Shown here piece by piece: positions 6,191 to 12,842 of a stretch of 16,238 bases of DNA. Below the pieces are notes generated by a model that saw only the letters and a program-made list of their open reading frames with translations, searched no databases and was not told the origin of the DNA. Positions within the stretch are counted from its first letter, which is position 1; each line of letters begins with the position of its first letter. This DNA comes from an uncultured Pseudobdellovibrionaceae bacterium (GTDB taxonomy: Bacteria > Bdellovibrionota > Bdellovibrionia > Bdellovibrionales > Bdellovibrionaceae). The position numbers and the translations under genes were made by a program. The stretch is taken from assembly GCA_937900305.1 (NCBI GenBank), contig CALCCV010000396.1, positions 1 through 16,238 of the forward strand, written 5' to 3'.

Positions 6191-7183
6191 CTATTGCTTC
6201 GCTCCGCCTTTGATCCAATCAAAAATGAGTTTCTTCTGAACCTCGGTCAAAGGGGCGTCAGTGGCAGGCATCGAATCAAATTGAACTTCTGTGTACAACA
6301 AGCTGTCTGCCGGCGCACCGACAATCACTTTGGTTTTGGTGGAAGCATAAGTTGTAACATCATAGCCTCCCTTTTTATTGGAGGGTTTATGGCAACTCAT
6401 GCATTTCGGTTGCAATATGGCAGCAGAAATTTCACTCCACTTCACGTCGGGCACAACTCCCGCAGCCGCCACTCTCAATGTGATACTTTTGGATGTTTGC
6501 TCATCCTCATCATCGGTTGCGGTCACTTGAAAGATGTAATCACCAGCCACCGTGATCCCGCTGACCGAGGTTGCGGCCATCGTCGGTGTGGTGATTGTTA
6601 AAGCTGCACCGGAGGTCTGAACCCAAACGATTGAGGAAATGGTGCCATCGGGATCTGAAATTGTCGCCGATAGACTCGCCGTACTCGTTGGCAATTGAAC
6701 CGTCACCAGCGATGAAGCCAAGGTCACAGAAGGCTTTTGGTTCACCGGCTCTTCTTCGGGAGGAACTTCGAACTCCCGAGCTCCCTCGTTGATCCAAGAT
6801 GAGACAAGTTGCAACTCGCCATCACTCAAACGGGCGCCTCCGGAAGGCATATCCCCACTGTCAAGCTGCTGATAAAACACGGAGGTGGCCGCGTTACCAG
6901 CCCTCACAAAGTGCATCACCTCCGCATAAGTCGTCAGTGGCGTCGAAGCACTGGCGCCGTGGCACATCACACACTTTGGCACCAAAATGGTGGATTTCAG
7001 CGTGGCAAATTCTTTCTTCGCAAGTGGAGTCTGGATGTTCATTTGCGCGTCTGAACTCGTCGTCGACAGTTGCCCACAGCCCATCAAAAGCAAACTAAAA
7101 ACTGAACAACCGAAAGTGAATATTGAAAAACACATGCCCCACAATAACATTGCAAACGAACGGCTCTTTTTTGCTTTCGCCAT
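6191..7183 (-). CDS. Di-haem c-type cytochrome lipoprotein with PKD-like domain
   Basis: The 330-residue exported lipoprotein starts at ATG 7183, which has GGGGA five nucleotides upstream; a TTG ten codons earlier has no such site. The basic, hydrophobic signal ends in a lipobox LLLMGC with Cys36 as the lipidated residue. Two c-type haem sites follow: CVMCH at about 71-75, with a likely distal Met in DMPSGG (Met112), and CMSCH at about 261-265, with a likely distal Met in SMPATDAPLT (Met305). Each lies in a similar roughly 70-residue module ending in a W-I-x-E/G-G-A motif, resembling Planctomycete-type cytochrome C (PF07635). Between them, at about 150-240, is an Ig/PKD-type beta domain (SDPDGTISSIVWVQTSG, then DYIFQVTATDDEDEQTSKSITL). 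A role in periplasmic electron transfer or as a surface-attached redox protein is inferred; no oxidase or peroxidase gene lies next to it. Confidence 0.87.
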   Translation of the reverse strand: MAKAKKSRSFAMLLWGMCFSIFTFGCSVFSLLLMGCGQLSTTSSDAQMNIQTPLAKKEFATLKSTILVPKCVMCHGASASTPLTTYAEVMHFVRAGNAATSVFYQQLDSGDMPSGGARLSDGELQLVSSWINEGAREFEVPPEEEPVNQKPSVTLASSLVTVQLPTSTASLSATISDPDGTISSIVWVQTSGAALTITTPTMAATSVSGITVAGDYIFQVTATDDEDEQTSKSITLRVAAAGVVPDVKWSEISAAILQPKCMSCHKPSNKKGGYDVTTYASTKTKVIVGAPADSLLYTEVQFDSMPATDAPLTEVQKKLIFDWIKGGAKQ

Positions 7184-7316
7184 GAGATTCCCCGATTTGT
7201 AGCATCCCCACAATCAGCATAACGAAAAAAAATAAGAAGTCGGCAGCAAAGCGACCAAGAGTTTCTAAATAAGACATTTTAAAAAAAATGGGCCGCAGAC
7301 ACTGTCGATCTTTTTT

Positions 7317-8180
7317 TCAGATTTGGGCTCTACCTAGTTCCAACAAGGTAGGCGATCCAAGACATGCAGGATTCACCAACTTCGGCCCGTGAGAATTCTC
7401 CATTCCCGGAGCCATCGCGAGAAGTGCCTTCCCAATAGGTGTGAACATTTTAAATCCCACTTCGAGTAAAATATCCCGCACTTCAGGAATACTCCACATT
7501 CTCCAGTCATAAGTGAAAACATCATTGTATTTCTTTTTACCCACTTTAAAGTGGATACTGAAGTCAGCGTAACCCGTGATCGGATCAAAGCCCTTTTGAT
7601 CCCAGTAGTAGACAAACTTGCCTTTTTCCGTGCGATCTTGAATGGCCTGATGGCATTGAGTTCCTCCAAAGATGTCTAAAATGAAAATTCCATCTCTGTG
7701 GAGGTGTTCGTAGACGTTGGTAAAATAAGCCTTCAACAGATTTCTCTCCTTAAAGAGAAAATAGGAGAAGTTCATCGCCACTGAGATATCTACTCTTGGC
7801 AAAGAGTTGTCGAGCACGCTCTTTTCGATGATCGACAGGCGCGATTGTTGAGACTCGCTCAGCTTTGGAAGATAGTTCTTATTGCCATAGTCGATGGGTT
7901 CCCGATCGATATCGATTCCATAAGCCCGATTTTCACGGTGCATTTTCACCCATTCACAGCTCAGCATAAAAGTTCCGCAAAAATCTTCGCGCAGAACTCG
8001 CCCCGCCCGACCTCGGAGCTCTTTGTAGGTGTTCGCAAAAAACTCCACGTCCCCGTCAGCAGATTGCACGGCCTGCGAATACAATTTGTACTTGTCGAAG
8101 GGCCATTGATTTTGGGACGCGACAGAAGATGGACTTGAATTCTGAGCTCTAGTTTTCGATTGCAATTTCGATTTCGACAT
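7317..8180 (-). CDS. Class I SAM-dependent methyltransferase, 3' end frameshifted
   Basis: As read, this is 287 residues. After a Ser/Lys/Gln-rich start, residues about 27-240 form a class I methyltransferase: REDFCGTFMLSCEW (glycine-loop region, about 64-77), AYGIDIDREP (acidic loop, 86-95), an NFSYFLF stretch and IFILDIFGGT. The substrate is unknown. From about residue 244 the frame leaves the family pattern. One base back at the AAAA run (7448-7451), the other frame encodes NVHTYWEGTSRDG, GNGEFSRAE and SWIAYLVGTR and stops at 7330. This matches the WEG...GNG.F...WIAY.VG tail I recall for this methyltransferase group. A single A lost from an original AAAAA is the simplest cause, either a true mutation or a base-calling error. 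The start is 4 nt after the E1 beta stop, so it is probably in the same operon. Confidence 0.85.
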   Translation of the reverse strand: MSKSKLQSKTRAQNSSPSSVASQNQWPFDKYKLYSQAVQSADGDVEFFANTYKELRGRAGRVLREDFCGTFMLSCEWVKMHRENRAYGIDIDREPIDYGNKNYLPKLSESQQSRLSIIEKSVLDNSLPRVDISVAMNFSYFLFKERNLLKAYFTNVYEHLHRDGIFILDIFGGTQCHQAIQDRTEKGKFVYYWDQKGFDPITGYADFSIHFKVGKKKYNDVFTYDWRMWSIPEVRDILLEVGFKMFTPIGKALLAMAPGMENSHGPKLVNPACLGSPTLLELGRAQI

Positions 8181-8184
8181 AATG

Positions 8185-9240
8185 TTAAGGCACTTCAGCT
8201 AAAAGTTCGCGGAGATTTTGTTCAATCTCGTGTTTTTGAGGTACAGAGGCGTCTTCTAAATTGGCGTGCAAACCAATGCCCGGTAAATGCTTACCGGCCA
8301 AAACTCGGGGACGGGCCATGAGTTGGTAGAACAATTCATTCACAGCTCGGTAACAAAGATGTTCACCAAAATTTGTAACCTCGGTGTCCTCATTGACAAA
8401 CAAAACTTTGCCCGTTTTTTGAATTGAAGCCTTCATCGTTTGCCAGTCGTAAGGATAGATAGATCTCAAATCGATGACCTCAATGGAGTGTCCTTCGCTG
8501 GCCAATTGGTCAGCCACTTCATTGCACAACAACAGATGTCGACCGCTGGAAATGACGGTGACTTGCGAACCCGACCGCGTGATCCTCGCTTTGCCAATCG
8601 GAATGAAATGCTCTTTGACCTTTGGCCATCGGGCCTTCCAAGTCGTTCGATCGCCAATGGGGGCATCGATCATCGAGCGCAGTTCTTTTTCATTTTCGGG
8701 TTCGCCCGGGATCATCTCGTCGCCTCGCACGCGCATCAGCGCCTTCGGTTTCAAGAATAAAACGGGATTGGGATCAACAATCGCCGACAACAGCAGACCA
8801 TAAGCGTCCAGTGGAGTCGAAGGCATAACCACCTTCCAGCCCGCCAATCGAGACGCCCACGAGTCGAACGAGTGCGAGTGATAAATACTTCCGCGAATGC
8901 CCGCACCCACCGGAGTCATCACCACCATCGGCAGACTGCATTGACCATTGGTGGCCCAGTAAGTGTTGCCCGCCAATTTCAACTGATCCATCGTATTAAA
9001 AATGTAATCCGCAAATTGAATTTCCGCCACACACCGGTCACCCGCCATCGCAATTCCCATGGCCATACCAATGATTCCCCGCTCGTCGAGCGGAGTATTC
9101 CATGAACAATCCACACCTTGTGTCGCCGTAAACACGCCCCCGAGAGGCGCGCCCACATCTTGACCAAACACATCTTTCAAACCCAGGTTCGTCTCCCCAT
9201 AGTGGAGCGCCATGCGAATGGCTTGAGCCATCGTTGCCAT
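8185..9240 (-). CDS. 2-oxoacid dehydrogenase E1 component, beta subunit
   Basis: The beta subunit of a thiamine-diphosphate-dependent E1 enzyme, which with the alpha subunit decarboxylates a 2-oxoacid (pyruvate or branched-chain) and reduces lipoyl-E2. From ATG 9240 it is 351 residues, near the usual 325-350. A transketolase-like pyrimidine-binding domain (about 1-180) shows GQDVGAPLGGVF, the NTPLDERG segment with the conserved ThDP-activating Glu53, and AEIQFADYIFNTMDQ. The C-terminal transketolase domain (about 215-345) has ARITRSGSQVTVISSG and VIDLRSIYPYDW. GQDVG replaces the commoner GEDVG. The start shares one base with the alpha stop (TAATG), with GGAGAAAG upstream, so the pair is coupled. 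No E2 or E3 gene is in the window; substrate is therefore open. Confidence 0.92.
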   Translation of the reverse strand: MATMAQAIRMALHYGETNLGLKDVFGQDVGAPLGGVFTATQGVDCSWNTPLDERGIIGMAMGIAMAGDRCVAEIQFADYIFNTMDQLKLAGNTYWATNGQCSLPMVVMTPVGAGIRGSIYHSHSFDSWASRLAGWKVVMPSTPLDAYGLLLSAIVDPNPVLFLKPKALMRVRGDEMIPGEPENEKELRSMIDAPIGDRTTWKARWPKVKEHFIPIGKARITRSGSQVTVISSGRHLLLCNEVADQLASEGHSIEVIDLRSIYPYDWQTMKASIQKTGKVLFVNEDTEVTNFGEHLCYRAVNELFYQLMARPRVLAGKHLPGIGLHANLEDASVPQKHEIEQNLRELLAEVP

Positions 9241-10406
9241 TAGAACTTTCTCCAATCCGCATTTTCATTGTTGAAGTAGATGTGATCCCAGACGCTCTCG
9301 GCCGTGGGAGCCGGCTCAGTGCGAACAGCATTGGCGCAAGCCACAGCTTCTTCTTCATACTTCGTCCAAATTTCGCGAGCCGACGTCTCGGTCAAATGAC
9401 CGGCCGTCACCATCGCTTTTTCAAAATCTTTCAGGCAATCGATCTCGCCAGGCACAAAGTTGGCGCCCGTTCCAGAGGAGTGGCCGTACAGCCGTGACAC
9501 CTGAGCCTCAATAAAGCTCGGTTTGCCGGTCTTTCGGATATAAGCCATTTCTTCCTGAAGGGCTAAGTAACTTTCAACTGGATCATTGCCGTTGATCACC
9601 CGAGAGCGGATCCCAAAGGCCTTCGCACGATCTGCAATCTGCGATTCACCATGTTGTCCGTCATAGCAGGTTGAAATTCCCCAAAGATTGTTTTGAACCG
9701 TAATTAACAATGGAAGTTCTTGACCCTTGCGAGACGCCCAAACCAAGCACGACGCAAAGTCCCCCTCGGCCGTTCCAGCATCTCCACCTGACACGATGCT
9801 GATGCCTCCCTGTCCCGCGCGCTTTTGTGCATGAGCCGTACCGCACGCCACAGGATATTGAATTTCAATGGGCGAAGTCACAGGCGCGACATTCCATTTC
9901 GGAAAGCAATAATGACCAGAAAAGTTACGGCCCCCCGTGGAAGGATCCGTCGCGCGATTCATCATCAAACGAATCGCATCACTCATTTCCAAACCCATCG
10001 CTACCAACGTGGGTGTGCAGCGATAATGCAAATGAAGGAAGTCATAAGCCAGGCCCTGACCTTTTTTCGCTAGAAGCCCCATGGGCACAGCCCATGCCTC
10101 CTCGCCAGGTCCACCAATCCAAAAGTAGGCTTCTCCCGCACGAAAGATTTTGATCAAGCGCTCTTCCAAAACTCGAGATTTCACCATGCAGTCGTGCATT
10201 TGCAAAAGAAGAGCTTTGTCGAGTCCACCAAATGAATTGATAACTGAACTCGATTTCGCATTCGGTTTTGAAATGGATTTCGGATTCGGCATGGAATTCG
10301 CCTTTAAATTCGGTTTCGAGTTCGTAGAGGCCCTGGCCGAGGAAGACTTGTTCGACTTTGTGGGACCGTTTTTTGAGGCTGGATTCGACAGAATGCGATT
10401 TGACAT
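9240..10406 (-). CDS. 2-oxoacid dehydrogenase E1 component, alpha subunit
   Basis: The 388-residue alpha subunit binds the diphosphate of ThDP through the motif GGDAGTAEGDFASCLVWAS...LITVQNN, with Gly208-Asp209 and Asn239-Asn240 (Mg-ThDP motif; usual GDG is GDA here). Other family marks are SRVLEERLIKIF at about 77-88, the IGGPGEEAWAVPMG segment, GRNFSGHY at 159-166 and GIRSRVINGNDP. Residues 1-55 are an unusual low-complexity extension rich in Ser, Asn, Lys and Pro (SKPN, NPKS and AKSSS repeats), absent from most relatives and probably disordered. ATG 10406 has AGGGGGG seven nucleotides upstream, inside a hairpin stem. It lies 42 bp downstream of the tail-specific protease gene and is coupled to E1 beta. 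The length and motifs fit pyruvate or branched-chain E1; I cannot choose between them. Confidence 0.92.
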   Translation of the reverse strand: MSNRILSNPASKNGPTKSNKSSSARASTNSKPNLKANSMPNPKSISKPNAKSSSVINSFGGLDKALLLQMHDCMVKSRVLEERLIKIFRAGEAYFWIGGPGEEAWAVPMGLLAKKGQGLAYDFLHLHYRCTPTLVAMGLEMSDAIRLMMNRATDPSTGGRNFSGHYCFPKWNVAPVTSPIEIQYPVACGTAHAQKRAGQGGISIVSGGDAGTAEGDFASCLVWASRKGQELPLLITVQNNLWGISTCYDGQHGESQIADRAKAFGIRSRVINGNDPVESYLALQEEMAYIRKTGKPSFIEAQVSRLYGHSSGTGANFVPGEIDCLKDFEKAMVTAGHLTETSAREIWTKYEEEAVACANAVRTEPAPTAESVWDHIYFNNENADWRKF

Positions 10407-10412
10407 GAATTA

Positions 10413-10440
10413 ACCCCCCTTTGTGTCTATCGAGGGGGGT
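10413..10440 (-). promoter_or_regulatory. Hairpin sequestering the Shine-Dalgarno of E1 alpha
   Basis: On the - strand, ACCCCCCT (10440-10433), a 12-nt loop and AGGGGGGT (10420-10413) form a perfect 8-bp stem of six G-C pairs. The 3' arm is the only Shine-Dalgarno-like sequence before the E1 alpha ATG (7 nt away). No T-run follows, so a terminator is unlikely. The fold would block ribosome entry unless opened, for instance by a ribosome finishing the protease gene or by another factor. Confidence 0.55.
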
Positions 10441-10448
10441 CCTTAAAA

Positions 10449-12500
10449 TCAATTGCCGACTGTCTGAGTCGGGATCTGAAGACCCACAAGATCCGCAGCA
10501 ATGTTTGCGGCTTCAGCAATTTCTGGGCGCTTCAAGTACTCTTGGTTCTTTTGGTCGCGACTGGCTGTGCGTTTTTCCTTTTGCTTCTTGTCCTTCTCGT
10601 TTTTGTCTTTCAGGACTTCGGCCACTTTGATCACTTTGCCTCGAGCTTCGGCTTTCTTCGCCTCGTCCAAAATCTTTTTGAATTCGGCATTCTTGTCGAC
10701 GCGCAATTTAGATTTTTCCAGCAGAGCCTTGACCCATTCAGGGCGAATGGGTTGCCAAGCGCCTTCGCCCTCTTTCACGGAAGCTTCAGCCGAAAGAAAC
10801 GGAGGAATTTTTGTTGGCGGAAGCGAGTAGTCCAAAGCCTTTTCACCCATGTCGTCCGTATTGAAGGGACCCGGCAGCGGAATGTCGCCTTCGACTCCGC
10901 GGTGCTGAGTTGAGTTGCCGCCGGGAATATAGAACATTCCGACGGTGACTTTCAAAGCTCCCAGCGCGTTTGAAATGGGTGACACGCCTTGAACACTTTG
11001 AACGCTTCCTTTGCCAAAAGTGTGATCGCCACCAACTATGACGGCCCGTTTGTAATCCTGCAGAGTCCCCGCGACAATTTCAGATGCACTCGCGCTGATT
11101 CGGCTGGTGAGAACCACCATTGGACCCGCGTAATCAACCTGAGAATCTGTATCTGCCAAAACAATTTCACGAGAATTGCCCTTGGCCGACTGTTTCACTA
11201 CATTTCCAGTTTTGAAAAAGAGGCCTGCAATTTTAACTGCGTCGTCCAAGCTGCCGCCACCGTTGGTGCTCAAATCCAAAACCAGTGCGTCGACTTTTTT
11301 TGTTTTAGCCTCTTTTAAAATATTTTTTAAATCGGTGGCAGAACTTCGACCGCCTCGCTTTGAATCAGCATAGAACGACGGAAAGTTGATCACCCCAATT
11401 TTAGCCTTCTTCGGTCCCACATCACGGTCCATATAGAGTATCGACGCAGCTTCGTCTTCTAAGTTCACGATGTCTCGGGTCAACGCCACTTCGAAGCGCT
11501 CTTTTTTATCGCCCTTCATGCGCATAATCGACAACTTCACTTTCGTGCCTTTCGGGCCGCGAATTTTTTTGACAACGTCTTTCAAATCCATATCCACTAC
11601 GTTTTCAAAAGCGCCTTTTTCTTGAGAAACAGCCACGATTTTATCTTGCGGTTCAATTTTGCCTGACTTTGCCGCTGCTCCACCGGGAACTAAACTGTCA
11701 ACCACCGTGAAACCATCTTGAGACGAAAGTGTCGCACCAATTCCTTGCAAAGAGAGGCGCATCTGAATTTCAAAATCCTCCAGCTGATCTTTTGAAAAAT
11801 AGCTAGAGTGAGGATCTAAGGCCCGCGCGAAGGTGTCGAGGTAGTTAACAATGAGATCTTCTTCGGAAGTCTCTTTGATCTTTTTGACCGAACGTTCGTA
11901 ATTTTTAATGACGTTTGCTTTCGCCTCATCCCGCTTTGTATCTGTGGCCAGATAGTTGGCAATTTGAAAGTGAATGTACTTTTTCAAGTATTCATTCGAC
12001 TCTTCAACTGTTTTTGGATACGGCTTTTTTTCTGGGTCAAAAAGAAATTCGGCTTTATCGTCGAATTGATAATCTTTGCCTAGAAAGGTCTTCACAAACG
12101 TCAATTTCTCCTCAACCCGCTTGTTAAGAATGGCCTGAGCTTCACTCATGAATTTGCAATCGCCTTTGTCTGTCTTTTGAAACAGATTGGCCAATTTAGC
12201 TTTCAATTCAGTGACGTCAGATTCGATCATATAAATTTTGGTGGGATCCAGTCGTTTCAAATACTGATCGATGACTTTGTTTTGCAAATCTGTATCTTTT
12301 TTTGAGTACTTGATGTGCGAAATCAAAAACAAAGTTTCGATGTCAGGGACCACTTTGCAGTCCATGACCTGATTCTTCGACATGTTCGCCGTCAGATCAA
12401 AAAGCTTCTGCGCGTGGACTTGCCCACTCAATCCGAGGGCTACCGCCATGCTCAGGCCACAAGTCAAAATGCGCGAATGAGTCCATTTCACTGCTGTCAT
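10449..12500 (-). CDS. prc: Tail-specific protease (C-terminal processing peptidase, S41)
   Basis: The 683-residue product is a periplasmic Prc/Tsp-type serine protease that trims or degrades exported proteins from their C-termini, including cell-wall enzymes. From ATG 12500 (AAGGAAC about 9 nt upstream) it has a Sec signal ending VHA-QK (about residue 31), an N-terminal helical domain (about 40-230), a PDZ domain (about 240-330, with LQGIGATLSSQDGFTVV), the S41 protease domain (about 340-540) and the Tsp C-terminal domain (to 683, Lys/Glu-rich). Catalytic residues are Ser in ISASASEIV (about Ser471) and Lys in HTFGKGSVQ (Lys497); GGGSLDDAVKIAGLF is also conserved. An in-frame ATG at 12653 would put the signal peptide 51 residues inside, so it is rejected. 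Length fits E. coli Prc (682). It heads the run into the E1 genes. Confidence 0.95.
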   Translation of the reverse strand: MTAVKWTHSRILTCGLSMAVALGLSGQVHAQKLFDLTANMSKNQVMDCKVVPDIETLFLISHIKYSKKDTDLQNKVIDQYLKRLDPTKIYMIESDVTELKAKLANLFQKTDKGDCKFMSEAQAILNKRVEEKLTFVKTFLGKDYQFDDKAEFLFDPEKKPYPKTVEESNEYLKKYIHFQIANYLATDTKRDEAKANVIKNYERSVKKIKETSEEDLIVNYLDTFARALDPHSSYFSKDQLEDFEIQMRLSLQGIGATLSSQDGFTVVDSLVPGGAAAKSGKIEPQDKIVAVSQEKGAFENVVDMDLKDVVKKIRGPKGTKVKLSIMRMKGDKKERFEVALTRDIVNLEDEAASILYMDRDVGPKKAKIGVINFPSFYADSKRGGRSSATDLKNILKEAKTKKVDALVLDLSTNGGGSLDDAVKIAGLFFKTGNVVKQSAKGNSREIVLADTDSQVDYAGPMVVLTSRISASASEIVAGTLQDYKRAVIVGGDHTFGKGSVQSVQGVSPISNALGALKVTVGMFYIPGGNSTQHRGVEGDIPLPGPFNTDDMGEKALDYSLPPTKIPPFLSAEASVKEGEGAWQPIRPEWVKALLEKSKLRVDKNAEFKKILDEAKKAEARGKVIKVAEVLKDKNEKDKKQKEKRTASRDQKNQEYLKRPEIAEAANIAADLVGLQIPTQTVGN

Positions 12501-12663
12501 ATCAAAAGTTCCTTCCGGCTGATGACACCGTCTACATGTCTGCAAGATCACTCGAAATTGCATCGTTAAACCACGATCCAATTTACCAAACTCTTTTCGG
12601 AAGTAGCAGTGAATTTTTACACAAACAGACGGCCCACATGGTGAAAACTCCATGCAATTGAGA

Positions 12664-12703
12664 CCAAAGGCCTGCCGAAGACTCTTCGCACTCAGGTCTT
12701 TGG
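12664..12703. other. Long interrupted hairpin upstream of prc
   Basis: CCAAAG-G-CCTG pairs with CAGG-T-CTTTGG (10 bp with one mismatch), and inside the loop CGAAG-ACT-CTTCG forms a further 5-bp stem. Together they give a 40-nt two-part hairpin. Neither side has an adjacent T-run. It could be a leader structure or part of a small RNA; it lies about 160 bp before the prc start. Confidence 0.5.
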
Positions 12704-12749
12704 GCGGAGCTCGTCACCATATTTTTTCAAAATAATCACTAATCTAAAT

Positions 12750-12797
12750 AAAAAAACCCCTGACTGCCGAACTCATTTCAGAGATGGCTTCCAGGGG
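12750..12797 (-). terminator. Rho-independent terminator of the kinase-like gene
   Basis: On the - strand CCCCTG (12797-12792), a long 29-nt loop that can fold further, and CAGGGG (12762-12757) are followed at once by seven T. It ends about 90 nt past the stop of the 838-residue gene. Confidence 0.7.
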
Positions 12798-12805
12798 CTT
12801 TGATG

Positions 12806-12825
12806 AAGCGGATCGGCCGCTTTTT
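12806..12825 (+). terminator. Second hairpin with T-run, pointing to the + strand
   Basis: AAGCGG-ATCGG-CCGCTT, followed by TTT on the + strand, forms a compact 6-bp GC-rich stem just outside the end of the kinase-like gene. It could stop antisense transcripts entering that gene, and on the - strand it adds a stem before the main terminator. Confidence 0.45.
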
Positions 12826-12842
12826 AGAATGAAAATCTTTGA

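Larger units (their letters stand above)
12501..12842. other. Intergenic region between the kinase-like gene and prc
   Basis: These 342 bp hold no convincing gene. From right to left they contain two hairpin terminators after the kinase-like gene (12750-12825), a long stable hairpin at 12664-12703, and about 160 bp leading to the prc start. No strong -35/-10 pair for prc was identified. The upstream in-frame extension of prc through 12653 includes a CRRCH string, which is probably chance. Confidence 0.6.

Noticed and set aside
7095..7277. 60-residue - strand ORF with a hydrophobic segment upstream of the di-haem lipoprotein
   Set aside because: No Shine-Dalgarno before its ATG and it overlaps the lipoprotein signal peptide in another frame.
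7440..7460. Programmed -1 frameshift in the methyltransferase
   Set aside because: The site does not follow X XXY YYZ, and no case for re-pairing in the required frame could be made; a lost A is simpler.
10150..10413. + strand ORF with striking Phe/Glu/Asp/Gly repeats
   Set aside because: It is the antisense of the Ser/Asn/Lys/Pro-rich low-complexity start of E1 alpha; the pattern is a mirror of those codons.
12501..12653. N-terminal extension of prc including a CRRCH haem-like string
   Set aside because: It would bury a clear signal peptide 51 residues inside; the ATG at 12500 has a ribosome site. The CxxCH is taken as chance.
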